Notes: a model not told the origin generated them from the letters alone. DNA of 64,000 bases from Dactylorhiza incarnata (GCA_033032865.1 JAWHQI010000013.1:5332001-5396000), one strand, 5' to 3'; counted from the first letter of the stretch, positions 21,700 to 33,664 are shown. A program made the numbers and translations.

Positions 21700-23630
21700 C
21701 TAGTTCAAACATGCTGAAGGAGACGCTCTTTTATCGACACAAATGATCTGCAAGGCTTCTAGCTCCCGGATTAGACGCTCATCATGCATCAAAATCCAGT
21801 TTGCCTGTGCAGGAGCCTGACGACTCAATGCGTCCGCAACCACATTTCCTTTCCTAGGAGTGTATCGAATGTCGAAGGTGTAGTCCCCAAGGAACTCCAT
21901 CCACCTCCTTTGTCGCATATTCAACACTTTCTGATCAAGCAGGTACTTGAGGCTTTTGTGGTCCGTAAAGATGTCGATCTTCATGCCATACAAGTAGTGC
22001 CTCCAAAGTTTAAGAGCAAATACCACGGCCGCTAGCTCCAAATCACGGACCTGGTAGCACCTCTCATGTACCTTTAACTGACAGGAGCAATAGGCAATTA
22101 CATTTCTGAACTGCACTAGAACGCAACCCAAGCCACTCCCCGAGGCGTCGCTATATATTTCGTAACCTTCTGTCCCACATGGCGAGCATAGACTGTGCGC
22201 CGTGGTTAGACGGCTCTTCATCTCCTCAAAAGCTCGTGCGCACTCGGGCGACCAAACGAACTTATGATCTTTCCTGGTCAGTTTAGTGAGAGGAAGGGCA
22301 ATCCTCGAGAAGTTTTCCACAAAGCGCCTATAATAACCGGCAAGTCCTAAGAAACTTCGGACTTCCGCTACATTTTTCAACACAGACCATGCTTGGATTG
22401 CTTCTATTTTCGAAGGATCGACTACGATTCCTTCTCCACTAACAACATGGCCAAGGAATGCTACTGACGATAGCCAAAACTCGCACTTGGAGAACTTTGC
22501 ATATAGCTGATTCCTCCTCAGGGTTCTCAAAACTGTGCGCAGATGCTCTGCATGCTCCTCTTCCGACTGAGAGTATACCAAAATGTCGTCGATAAAGACG
22601 ATCACAAATTGATCCAAATACTCTCGGAACGTTCTGTTCATTAAGTCCATGAATACCGACGGTGCATTAGACAGACCGAACGGCATAACCGTGAACTCAT
22701 AGTGCCCAAAGCGGGTACTGAACGCTGTCTTTGGAATGTCACACTCCCGAATACGAAGCTGATAGTAGTCGGACCTTAAGTCTAGCTTAGAGTATACCGT
22801 CGACCCAACCAGTTGGTCGAATAAGTCATCGATTCTTGGAATCGGATAACGGTTCTTCTCGGTCAGCTTATTCAGCTCTCGATAGTCAATACATAGATGC
22901 AATCTCCCGTCCTTCTTCTTCACAAAGAGGACCGGTGCACTCCAAGGTGAAGAACTTGGACTTACATAGCCTTGCTCTAGTAGCTCTTGCAACTGAACCT
23001 TCAGCTCTGCCAATTCCTTTGGCGTTATTCGGTACGGTGAGCGTGCTACAGGCTTGGCACCTGGCACCAGCTCAATACAGAAATCAATCTTTCGCTGAGG
23101 CGGAGCCCCAGGGAGTTCGTTAGGAAACACATCAGCATACTCCGCTACAACTGGGACATCACTTAAACTGCGCTTTGGCTCTGAAGCCTTCAACAAAGTG
23201 AAGAACAACTCCACGCCCTTTCTCACCGCCTTAACCACCTGGAGAGCAGACATCAGCATCTTGCTCGCTCCTCGCATACCCGCGAACGTGGTTTCGTCTC
23301 CGGTGTTCTTTCTCAGAGTGATCTCCTTTGAATTGCAATCGATGCATGCTCGCTGCTCCGAGAGCCAGTCCATGCCGAAGATCACGTCAAATTCAGCTAG
23401 CAGTAATAACGATGCTTCCAAGTCGAAGTCTTGATTTCCAATCCGCACCTTCACATGACTCTTCCTATCCGCACCCATGCGAGATCCATTGGGTAGCACT
23501 ACTTCCAATCTATCCTCTACTAAGGTAGACGACACTCCGATTCGCACCATGAAGTCCTCAGACCGAAAAGAGTGTGATGCACCCGTATCAAATAGAGCTC
23601 TCGCCGGATAATTGAAAATTAGGACGAAAC
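21700..23630 (-). CDS. Gyp-1 protease, reverse transcriptase and RNase H
   Basis: Exon 2 of gag-pol. Protease active site [10 protein letters not shown] near 23600; RT with [35 protein letters not shown] and the intact catalytic box FIDDILVYS (plus 22576-22602); RNase H from [11 protein letters not shown] to [13 protein letters not shown]. The frame is open for more than 640 codons, so this is the best-kept RT of the window. The first residues come from the splice junction at 23631/23711; an upstream ATG at 23649 falls inside the intron. Confidence 0.85.
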
Positions 23631-23711
23631 CTAATTGCACACAAATCAAACATAAAGTCGCACAACAGTATCAATCATAAATAGTTGTAAACGCTAACTT
23701 CTAATCCATAC
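23631..23711 (-). other. Gyp-1 gag-protease intron (81 bp)
   Basis: On the minus strand it begins GTATGGATTAG and ends GCAATTAG; it is AT-rich. The upstream exon ends in ACAG with the Gag frame reading TDVVT and the first base of a Gly codon; the downstream exon supplies the other two bases and then FVLIF before the protease. Unspliced, the Gag frame stops at TAG three codons in. Gyp-2 has a 76-bp counterpart at the same codon and phase (48358-48433). Confidence 0.75.
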
Positions 23712-24930
23712 CTGTGACGACATCAGTTTGTCATATGGCTTCTTGCTGGCCAAGCGAATAAACTCTCGGCTGGGTCGGAATGTGCTAGGAAGCAGCAGAC
23801 TCCACAGCTTTGCCCTTTTCCGCATGACCCGCAGCACGAGCATAGTCCATCGCTCGGTTCTCTGGCCTCGGGGGACCACTGCGACACACACATGCTTTGT
23901 GTCCCACCTTTCCGCAAGTGAAACATGTAATTGGACCACATGCAGTCGTAGCTCCCGACACATTGGAGCGAGTTGGTTCCGCGGACTTGAACTTCCTTTT
24001 GTTCCTCCTGAACTCAGATTTGGATTGAGAGGTCGGCGCATGAAATTCAGGTTTCTTTGCCACGCCCTTTGCTTGCACTCTCTTCATGTCCATCTCCAGA
24101 GATCTGGCGCTTTGCACCATCACATGGAAGCCAAATGTCATTGGGCCTGCGAGGAGCAGCCTCAACTCATCCCGAATACCTTCATAAAACTTGTTCGTCT
24201 TCATTTCCTCATCTTCCACCAAAAACCCCGCATAGCGGCCTAATCTAGTGAACTCGTGCAAGTACTCGTCCACCGAGCTGTCGCCTTGAGTTAACTTTAA
24301 GAACTGGTTCTGCAACGCAATGTGTTGGGCAGAGGGAATATATCTCTGAAGAAATGACTTTGAGAACTCCGCCAAAGTGATCTCGGTAATATCCTTACCT
24401 TCAAACTTATGCGCTTCCTGCTCGGCTCACCAAAGCTCTGCTTCTCCGTTAAGGAGGAAGGTAGCTAGGGTGACCATCCTAGCTTCTTCCGTTGATGTCG
24501 CCTTTAGAGTTTTTCTAACTGTTGACAGCCAGTCCTCCGCCTCCGTTGGGGATCCAGTCCCCGAAAAGGTTGGAGGTTGGAAACTTAGAAAGTGCTGAAG
24601 TTGTTGATCACGCGATCGCGCAACAGCTACTCACTCAACTCGACATTCCACCCTTGGCTCCACCGCAGGTTCCACTGCAGCCATTGGTACAGGGATCTCC
24701 AGCCTCGGTTCCACTGCAGGTTCCACTGCGGCAGCTGCCACCAGGGCCACATCCGGAGTAGGCATAGCAGGCTGTGCAAGCCTTTGAGGTTGAGTGTTGA
24801 TCATCGCTAAGACCGCTTCAGCAATTAACCTGATCATCTCAGCAGGAGGAGTGGTCACTGGCACCTCAGCCGACGCACTACTTTCAGCGGTGTTACGGGG
24901 TCGAGACTGCCCCGCAGCACTCCTAGTCAC
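23712..24930 (-). pseudogene. Gyp-1 gag
   Basis: Gag core with EAEDWLSTVRKTLKATST, LWxAEQEAHKFEGKD, AEFSKSFLQRYIPSAQHIAL and VDEYLHEFTRLGRYA, then a CCHC knuckle CFTCGKVGHKACVC near 23930. The N-terminus (TRSAAGQSRPRNTAESS) has no ATG; it begins right after TTATAG at 24931. In-frame stops lie near 24640, 24428, 23784 and 23737. A repeated VEPAVEPR segment stands near 24650-24740. Confidence 0.8.
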
Positions 24931-25082
24931 CTATAATCATGCAATACACAATTTAGTGACCGAAAACATAGCAAACAACAATCATGGAATGCTCAGGTTC
25001 CACGAACAAGTATGTTTTTCCATTCCTAAGTGGCATTCTTAGTAGTTTTTTGTCGTTTTATGTGAATGCACATCCCGTGCAC

Positions 25083-25115
25083 ACCACCCCTTAAAAGGAA
25101 TTCGTCCCGAATTCG
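25083..25115 (-). other. Polypurine-like copy next to the Gyp-1 primer site
   Basis: The minus strand reads GGGACGAATTCCTTTTAAGG then GGTGG, very like the true tract at 20193-20232 but only about 40-70 bp inside the 5-prime LTR. Gyp-2 has the same at 47051-47083. Confidence 0.6.
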
Positions 25116-25141
25116 CTAAACTACGGATCGACACCCCTAAG

Positions 25142-25154
25142 TCCGATACAAAAT
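25142..25154 (-). other. Gyp-1 primer-binding site (degenerate initiator-Met type)
   Basis: The minus strand after the LTR reads ATTTTGTATCGGACT, similar to the plant initiator-Met site TGGTATCAGAGC with several changes. Confidence 0.5.
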
Positions 25155-27089
25155 TGTAACACCCTGCCAGTACAAATAATATAACAGTAGGTCCGGTCGG
25201 GACCCCATGCCATACTATACAGACTAGCTAGGCATTATAAGGTGATAAACATAAAAGAACAACAACTACACGAGTGTATAAACAGCATAAGAGGAAGCAT
25301 TTGGATTAAACACCTTTTAGAATTGTCCACTATCCTAGGAATGAAACAAATAGAGTTACGGCCTTAAGGCCTTACATTTATCAAATGTATAGAAACTCAA
25401 AAGCAAACATCGGCACGCAGGACGGCAATACATGTAAAGCAGAAAAGAGGCTGGCCTTCAAGGGCCAACACAGCAAAAGGGCCACCGCCCGCTATTTCCC
25501 GCTAGGCTCACCTGCACCAGCAACAAACATCCAATAAGTGGTAAATGAGGGTCAGTTATGAGCTGACCACAAACCGCGTAACGATCCCACCCCCCCCCCC
25601 CCCCCCCCCCCCGTCCATCTAGCCGGCTTAGGGGCGTGTCACCGCTAACCTACAAGCAAGCCGTACATGCAGCATGTAATAATATAAAGAAAGTGCAAAC
25701 TACACTACACAAGGTGAGGTTTCAAGCACAGTCAATCTTCTAGGTTGAGCATCAAGTAAAAGGGAACCTAGGTATGCACATGGTGTTGGTTGGGTTCTCC
25801 CATGATCACACGGCTTACATAAGGTATGGACCTCTCACAGATCTGCATGGGAACAGGTTCGGTTCAGCTTTGCCCATGCTCTAACCGTCGCGATCTATCG
25901 CACGACGCGGGTACGACTTCACCTCGGCCTGTAAGGGTTTTAGCACATCAAGTGTCCACATAATTAAGCTTTGTATCTAATCCTTTCACGCGGACTTAGA
26001 CTTCACAAATAAAAACCAAGAAGGAGGTACAAGACCACTCCTCTTCAAATCTAGTGGTGAAGGTTTGCATTCATCCATCCAAGCAAGGGGCTTCCGTTAG
26101 GTTCTCAAAAGGCACATAAAACTCAAGTCCCGCAACACAATAGAAGATCCCACGGAGACATTCTCCGGCACGCATTCTAGGCTTAACCTAAATGCAACGT
26201 CGCAATCCAAGCATCACCGATCTGGGCTCACGGCCACGAATAGGCTTCACACAAAATGCCTAAATCCGCACGACTACCGGATATCTAAATGCAATATGTC
26301 GGGGAATGACACAATCGACCCGAAGTTCCGAAGAACTAGAGGAAATCCTACACTTCACCCATTTGGTGAAAGAAATTCCTCATGCAAGCATAGAAAAAGG
26401 AATGAGAGGACAAAACACGTCCTAAGACCGGGAGGAAGGATCGTTACCCTTGGAGTACGCTTCGGCACCATGGAACAAAACTTGTTCAGTGGGAAATGAT
26501 GGCAGCGGACTCTTCTCCGCGAATCCGGTCTCGGTTTGCGAATCGGAGCTTTGGAGCTCCTTCAATGGGGGAAAATGGCTCCTCCTTCTCTCTAGGTTTT
26601 TAAAGGTAAGAGAGAGAGTGGGGTGGGTGAAATGAGGTTCTAAACCCTCATTTGCCGACCTTAAGCCATCAGGAAATATTTCCCACCATCAGATCTCCTC
26701 ACAACTCAATGGATGGCTCAGATTTAAACTAAAAACGGGCTGGAAAAACCCATACACGGCTTGGCACACAGCCGTGTGCCAGGCCGTGTGAACACACAGG
26801 AAAAACTGGAGCTAGACTCACCCCTGTACATGGCCATGTCTATGGCCGTGTGGATCTACACGGTTAGGGACACAGCCGTGTGCCTAGCCGTGACCTTCTC
26901 TGCCAAAATTTGACGCTTAAAATTCACGGACACGACCTTGCACATGGCTGTGTCGCAAGCCATGTCAAAAATCAGCTTCTCTAAAAAGCTTCCTAAACAC
27001 CCCCCAAACATCCCCAAAACCCCATGGGACTCCTCTAATGCTCTTAGGGTCTTCATGGAAAGCAATTATATGAATTTTGGGGTATTACA
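25155..27089 (-). repeat. Gyp-1 5-prime LTR
   Basis: 1,935 bp. It matches 18130-20192 at roughly 97 percent by eye but lacks about 140 bp present in the other copy after TTGGGTTC (near 25795), and has a C run of about 22 at 25589-25612. It ends GGGGTATTACA next to CTCAT. Confidence 0.9.
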
Positions 27090-27617
27090 CTCATAGACGG
27101 TGGGTCAGGTTGATCTCTGGAGAGGCTGGCAAGGTAACAAGTTCTTTGGTGCTGGAATGCCCCAGATCGATTCCGCTGTCGGGCTCTCATAGACGGTGGG
27201 TCAGGTTGATCTTTGGAGAGGCTGGCAAGGTAACAAGTTCTTTGGTGCTGGAATGCTCCAGATCAATTCTGTTGTCAGGCTCTCATAGACGGTGGGTCAG
27301 GTTGATCTCTAGAGAGACTGGCAAGGTAACAAGTTCTTTGGTGCTGGAATGCCCCAGATCGATTCCGCTATCGGGATCTCATAGACAGTGGGTCAGGTTG
27401 ATCTCTAGAGAGGCTGGCAGGGTAACAAGTTCTTTGGTGCTGGAATGCCCCAGATTAATTCCGCTGCCGGGCTCTCATAGACGGTGGGTCAGGTTGATCT
27501 CTGGAGAGGCTGGTAGGGTAACAAGTTCTTTGGTGCTGGAATGCACTAGATCGATTCTGCTGCCGGGCTCTCATTGACAGTGGATCAGGTTGATCTTTGG
27601 AGTGGCTGACAGGGTTA
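27090..27617 (+). repeat. Tat2 3-prime-UTR minisatellite, right part
   Basis: 96-bp units start at 27150, 27246, 27342, 27438 and 27534 after a partial one from 27090. Because 96 is a multiple of three, one frame stays open over 27077-27577 with a 32-residue repeat. This is probably a by-product of the repeat length, not a gene. Confidence 0.9.
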
Positions 27618-28200
27618 CCAAAGAAGGGTCTTCTCGCCCGGCGAGAAGGGATGATCTTGCACGGCAAGAAAGGTGGGAGCTCACCACACGTGCAGAAGGC
27701 CCCCTAAGAAATGGGGTCCTCGCAGAAAATAGAGGGGAAAGTCTGCGAGGTGGTCGGCCCGGATGGGCAGGCCGAGTACTCGCTGGCATAGAAGGTGTGT
27801 GTAAAAAGGATCACTCAAATCCCAGAAGACAGTACGAGATACCGTATAGGGGTCTCGCTCGCTGAAGTCAAAAGGGTGAAGGCTCACTCCCCGTGAGATG
27901 GAGACTCAAAGGGTTGACCCAAAAAATTGCGACCCTAAAGTAGGCGAAAAAGGGCGAGGAGGTAGTTACGAATGCGCGTCTTATGCCGAAGCTGGGCGAC
28001 TACGCGGTAGGCGGGCGCGACCACGGTGAACGCGATGGAAAATGCGATATAAGCGCGAGAAAACAACGTAATGTAGAAAACGAGAACATAATGAACAAGT
28101 GGGCAAAAAATTTCCATTTCATTTCACTAGTCAGTTACAGGTGTCGCAGCGATCTCGCCAGCCAAAAATACAAAAAATAAAAATACAAGTTTATCTAATG
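27618..28200 (+). other. Tat2 spacer between minisatellite and antisense gene 2
   Basis: GC-rich, with TCGCCCGGCGAGAAG-type inverted words; no ORF of note. It would hold the 3-prime end of antisense gene 2 transcripts. It corresponds to 125-609 in Tat1. Confidence 0.5.
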
Positions 28201-28805
28201 TTAGCCGGCGGACGGCTCGTACTCGCTGACCGCGGGTGGCAAGGCTTGCATAAACAGCCCTGGGACCACATCCTCGATCGTTAGGTCGGCCGCCTCGGCA
28301 GATAGCAGGCCGGCCCCTTGCATCGCTCGGAAAATATACCGGGCCGCAGTGACGAAGGCTTCTCGCAATTCTTCCTCCCTGGCTCGCTGTTCATCCTTCA
28401 AGCGGCGAGGAGACGGGGGGAGGGTGGCGCAGATCAACTCCTGGTTGTAGGCTTTCAGCCCAGCAACCTCGTTCTCCAGGCTAAAGATGCGAGCACGAAG
28501 ATCCCTGGCGGTCTCGGCATCCTACAAAGAGGAAAGGGTACAGTCCAAGGTAAACGCTGTTAGAAAAGAAAGAGGGCTCGGGCTTGCAAACTTACCACTC
28601 CTTCCTGATGGCCAGAGAGAAGCTCGTTATAGGTGAGCAACCTCTCCTTTAAGCCTGCGATCTCGGCGGCAGAGTTTTTGTAGGCGAAGGCGAGCTCTTC
28701 ATTGCGGTGCTCCAACTGGAGGCATCGCCAGCCAGTCATGTGGGCGAGCTCTAGGGAGCGGAGCTGGGCTCGCGCGCTCTCGTATTCCAGGGTCCTCACG
28801 GTATC

Positions 28806-30056
28806 TGATAGTTTATATAGGTGTAGTCAATAATACCTAGAGGGGGGGTGAATAGGTTTTACTTATTTTCTTTATATAATCCTAATGTATCTAGCTGCAG
28901 AAAACTCAAACACAGAAAGCACACAAGGATTTATAGAGGTTCCTCAAGACAGGGTGTCTTGAGTAGTCCTCTTTCCCCCTTCACCTTTCTAACAGTGAGT
29001 TAGACAAGGCCACAAACTCCAATCTCAGCTCCTTGAGCTTACACCACAAGTTCCTCAGAACTTCTCAGATCAAGAGTGATCCTACCTCAGGCACAGTAGC
29101 CCTACACTCAGGCTCAACAGCCCTACACCTCTGGCTCAACAGCCCTACACCTCAGAGTTATGTAACTCCTACCACTCAGAAATCCCACAGATTTCCTACC
29201 TCAGACCTATCAAGAAGTCCTACCACTCAAGCTGTCAACACAACTTTACACACAGGCTCAACAACCTTTCACTCAGGCAACAATGCCTTACAAAGATATA
29301 ATAGAGTTTGAGCTAAATACAGAAGACAAAAGGTTTACTTTTTGGTCTTCTGAATTCTTTCTTCAGATCTGAAAAACAGCAGCTTCAGATTTGTATCACC
29401 TTGATCTTCTCCTTCAGCAAAGCAGAAGATCAACTTGCCCTTCTTGAGTTAGTACAGGAAGAGCTAACTAATCTCCTTCAGAAGATTAACTCCAGCTTCA
29501 GAGAACAACTCCAACTTGCTGGAACGAGAGGGCTCGATTGCGGCTTGCAGCAAAAGCTCTTTATGGAACAGTACTTGTTGTTGTGCCCTAGCATTTGCTT
29601 TTATACCTCCAGAAGGCTTCAACGGCTATTACAATCCTCCTGACACAGTAGTGGGCAGATTGGAGTTGCTTTTCCCTTTCTATTTTCGCTTGCGCCAAAA
29701 GTAGATCCCGTCAGCACATTTGAACCTGTCTCAGCGGTTGGGCTGAGACAGCTTCAAGTCTCAGCGGTTGCTTCAGTCTTCTTCTCAGCGGTTCCGCTGG
29801 GATAGGCAAGTCTCAGCGGTTTTCGTCTATCTGCAGCTCTGCAAGCCCAGACTCCATCTCAGCGGCTGGACTGAGACAGAGATGTCGTCTCAGCGGTTTT
29901 GGGCAGATAGTTACCAATACTATTCCTTGTCTTGGAAAAACCTAACCCTGCATGCTTATGAGATACAAATAGGGTTTATCAAATACAACTTGTACTTTGT
30001 ATTTGAGTGTGAGGCCTCTTCATATTAAAGGAACATTGAGGGTCAATTTCCCAACA
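28806..30056 (-). repeat. Copia A 3-prime LTR
   Basis: 1,251 bp, TGATAGTTTATATAGG to TTTCCCAACA in plus view. Minus-strand TATA (TATAAAAGC) at 29597-29605; a cluster of TCTCAGCGG / CCGCTGAGA-like words at 29726-29905 lies upstream of it. A run of imperfect 16-19-bp repeats (CTCAGGCTCAACAGCCCTACAC) stands at 29094-29155. Confidence 0.92.
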
Positions 30057-30352
30057 ATCTTCCCCAATATGAAGAAGGCAGAACATCTCAAATGCAAGAG
30101 TACATGACTTCAAATTTTTGATATATATCAGTGCTGCAATGAATTCATCATATTAAGCAAACAGATTTTATAACAAATAATCAGAAATATATATATATCC
30201 ACAGTAGATAATCAATCCATCACTTGTGAGTTGAAAGATGTGACAATGCAACTCATAATAACATAACCAATAATACCAGTTTGCACAAAATGTTTTAGAC
30301 AGATTCTAGTTCAATCATCATACAACCATTTCTAGGAATTTTATACATTAAA
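30057..30352 (-). other. Copia A 3-prime untranslated region and polypurine tract
   Basis: The minus strand ends ATTGGGGAAGAT directly before the LTR start TGTTGGG, the usual copia polypurine tract (30057-30070). The rest is AT-rich without an ORF. Confidence 0.75.
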
Positions 30353-33173
30353 TCAATATTTTCTTTTCTTAGATGAAGAACATTCAGGAATCTCAGCAGC
30401 AGCTTCTTCTTGGACTGTAGGCTCCTTGTCTTCAGCAGGTACAGCAGCTGAGTCCTTTTCAGCATTGGTTGCCTTACTCTCAGCAATCTTCCTTTTGAGC
30501 TCTTGCCTTCTAAAGTACATAAAAGGTTTTGGGATGTACTTAGATGGCATTCTTTGTGGGTTAGCTTTCTTGACTAGGTTTTCTTTGAATACCTTCTCTC
30601 TTTTAGAGTTCCTTTCAAGATGTCTTATCCATTCCTTAGCTGGATATAACTTATCAATATCTTTGCACATCTGACCATGGCTTACCCAAGCATTCAGGAT
30701 TATCTTCTTGGAATCATCACTCCAATATTCAAAGTCAGGGTCTCTCCTGTTTTCATCCATTTGGTTTGCCATGAATTCCTCAGTGAGTAATACATGCTCT
30801 CTTTCTCTTTGCTCTTTTAATCTCTGATTTTGTGTTGTTGCTGCTTGATGAGGAAAATCCCAAACTTCTACCCTATTGACATCTAGTAATGGCAGGTACA
30901 GAGCAATCCTAGTGCCTTGTAGAACTTTCAGTGAGAGGTCAGAATTGATGTGTGCATTTGTATCCTCCCCCTTTCTGGCTTCTTCATATATTTGTTGATG
31001 GAGGTCTTGCTTAGCTGTTGAGATTGTGCCAGAGAGAGAGTTTGGAAGACATTTTCAAGGTCAGCTTGAATGTCACTTTTTAACCTGCCAACTTCTTCAT
31101 TCAGATGGGAAAAAGTGGCTTTTCCATCAAGAGCTTGGGATAGAGTTGCAAGTTCTTCTCTCAGCTCTTCCTTGTAGCTGTCAGCAGCTTCATTTAACTG
31201 CATTGCAGTGGAGTAAACATACTCTTGAAGATGATTTGCTGACTTCTTTATGACTTCATCTGTTTGACTGACATAGTTTTTGACATAGCTCATGTCTTTT
31301 GCGGACATGCCCAGATCATTCTTAATGGACTTGAATATCTGTCCTTGGGAATCCACAGTCTTCTTGGCTGATTCAAACCATGAGGTCATTTGCTTGTTTA
31401 GGAATGTTGAGTCCTCTTTGATGATGTTCAGTTCACTCATCATTTCATTTCTTACTGTAGAGACAGATTGGTTGACATACTCTCTGACTGTGGCAGTGGA
31501 CCTATCAACATATACTTGCATAGATGCAAGGTGTGCATCCAGCATAGACTGTATGGCTCCCAAGAGGTGCTCATTGGTCTGTGAAGATGAGGCAGGGGCT
31601 TGGTGTTCCACTATCATTGCCTGTTGTAGCCTTTGAGGAGGACTAGGTGGAAGAACAACATCTACAGGTGGTGTGATGGTGATTGGATCCGACACCATAG
31701 CAGTATGGATCACTGGATCCAGTTCCTTTGGTTCTGCACTCTCTTGATTTTCAGCAGATGTTACAGTATCATCTATATGATCTGGATGCAGTCCATCATC
31801 ATCATTGACATCCACATCATTAGCAACTTTCTCCTCAGACTCTTTATTCTGCTCCCCCTCAGAATGTGCACCAGAATTTTCTTGAGCAGATTGATTCAAG
31901 GAATCTAAGACATCAGATGACTTATCAGCTGTCTTTGTGATTTTCTCCCCCTCAGTTTGAGCAGCAGGGAAACCTAGATCTCCTGAATTCTAGAGAGCAG
32001 GGATGTTATCAGGAATCTGTGAGATTCTTCTTTCAAGATTTGAGATGATAGTGTCAATCTCACTTTGTAGATCTTTGGGTGGAACAGTGACTCCATCCTT
32101 GTTCAGCTGCTCCCCCTCAGTTGGAGCATCCAACATTTCTTCACAGGCTTTGGATAGGATCACAAGAGAGTCAGGTTCCTCCATGCCCTTGTCTTTCTCA
32201 GTCTCAGCAGGCACAGTGTGTGCATCTACATTATCTGAATTGTTCACCAAGTTAGGATAGGTAAAAATGATGTTGTTGTTCTAATTAATTTTATTTTCTT
32301 ACCTTTGTTGATGGGGACATCCTCATTATCTATATTCATTGGGCTGCTGGCAGATCCAGGGTCGGACCCATGAATATCCTCATTGTCAGACCCATCTGAT
32401 TTTGTGGATGAATTAGATTTCTACTGGGATGACATTTTCTTCTTTTCCTTTGCCACAGATGGCTGGCTCATAGGGAGCACTCTTGAGAATCTATCTAGAG
32501 TCTTAATGTCCATTCTTTTGAGATAATGGAGATTTGACCCCTTTCAATTTGCAAAATTCTCTGAATAACTATTCTGTAGGTATAGAGATAGTATCCTTCC
32601 CATATTGGGGGCATTTAGACATTCCTTTATCCTTTGAAAAATTACTTCTCCCCATGAGGTTTTCTTGGACAGAATTATCTTAGTCATTAGTTCAAACATG
32701 AACTGTGATATAGTGTCATGTGAACCTGGCTTGCATAGGATGGCTTTGCCCAATATGTCATACAATAGCTTCCCTTGTTGATTGAAGAACTTCCTCTTTA
32801 GACAACTGGTTTTAGCCTCACTGTACCCTGTCCATTTTAGGGCAGACAGCTTATCCTTTTCAGATATCTCCTCCTCTTCATTTTCACTGCGGGGAGTTAA
32901 CTTCAGTCCCTTCTCCAACCTTTTTTCTGTTATCTTTATCTTCTCACTTCCTATCTTGGACTTCAGAATGGTTTTGGAAGGAGACAATCTGACATTGCTG
33001 AACCATTCCAGAACTTCAGTCCTGAGAATGCAGCAGGGTTCAGACAGCATATGCTCCAGACCTTGAGCTTCCAACAGATGAATCACTTGTCTTATTTCTT
33101 CTGAGGCATGAGAGAATCCATCTCTGACGATTTCATAGCCCTCCAGGAGATCTTTTGAACCTTTTGGCGCCAT
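30353..33173 (-). pseudogene. Copia A extra (env-like position) ORF
   Basis: About 940 codons between pol and the 3-prime LTR, broken into frames 33173-32544, 32250-30928 (with a stop near 31990) and 30772-30353. The first part (MAPKGSKDLLEGYEIVRDG to NAPNMGRILSLYLQ) is globular; the middle is acidic; 31560-31000 encodes a long coiled-coil-like stretch (VDRSTATVREYVNQSVSTV, EELREELATLSQALDGKA); the end is basic (RRQELKRKIAESK) and finishes KKRKY. SIRE elements carry an env-like ORF here, but I see no signal peptide or membrane segment, so an envelope role is not supported. Copia C has a homologue at 63005-61508. Confidence 0.7.
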
Positions 33174-33269
33174 GGAAGCAGAAAATCGAGGTGCTGAGAC
33201 GGGAGAGAAGAGGAATCATCTCGGCGGCTAAGGGTTTGACTTTGTGGTGTGTTTTAAGTTACAGTGTAT

Positions 33270-33279
33270 CTATTTATAG
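33270..33279 (-). promoter_or_regulatory. TATA box before the Copia A extra ORF
   Basis: The minus strand reads CTATAAATAG 97 bp before ATG 33173. Upstream at 33394-33510 lies a cluster of GTCTCAGCGG / CCGCTGGGAC words, the same family as in this element's LTR. This suggests the extra ORF has its own promoter. Confidence 0.6.
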
Positions 33280-33664
33280 GGTTTCAGTTTCGTTTTTATT
33301 ACCCCCTAGGTTTTTAGACTTAATTACCTTATTATGTTAAGGAATTTTGGGTTAATTAAGGGTTGATTATAAGATTTTATATTGAACACACCCCGTCTCA
33401 GCGGTTCAGCTGAGACGGAGACCTAGGCCGCTGGGACAGTGAACTGTCAACCGCTGGGACAGTTTGCTCGTCTCAGCGGTTCAGCTGGGATTTTCCCAGC
33501 TGAATCAGCTGAACATACTCCTGCAGTTTAGCTGATCATAGGGTTTAGACCTAATGTAGATACTCCAAGTCATGTCACTAAGTTGTAGTGTATAATAATG
33601 TATAGTTTTATAATTCACCATTCATAATCAATAACAGTGACAGCTACTACTCATACATTTAGGA

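Larger units (their letters stand above)
18130..27089 (-). mobile_element. Gyp-1: chromodomain Ty3/gypsy element
   Basis: 8,960 bp, minus strand, bounded by LTRs 18130-20192 and 25155-27089 and by the duplication CTCAT (18125-18129, 27090-27094). Gag lies right, then protease, RT, RNase H, integrase and a chromodomain-like C-terminus to the left. The integrase tail (VKVHWNNCGREELSW) points to the Tekay/Del type of chromovirus. It inserted into the Tat2 minisatellite. Confidence 0.92.

Noticed and set aside
27077..27577. 166-codon open frame with a 32-residue repeat
   Set aside because: It follows from a 96-bp minisatellite unit and its strand and frame match no known protein; there is no start context or conservation beyond the DNA repeat.
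29033..29311. 92-codon ORF in both Copia A LTRs (also 39683-39961)
   Set aside because: Duplicate because LTRs are duplicates; the peptide reflects simple CTCAGGCTCAACAGCC repeats.
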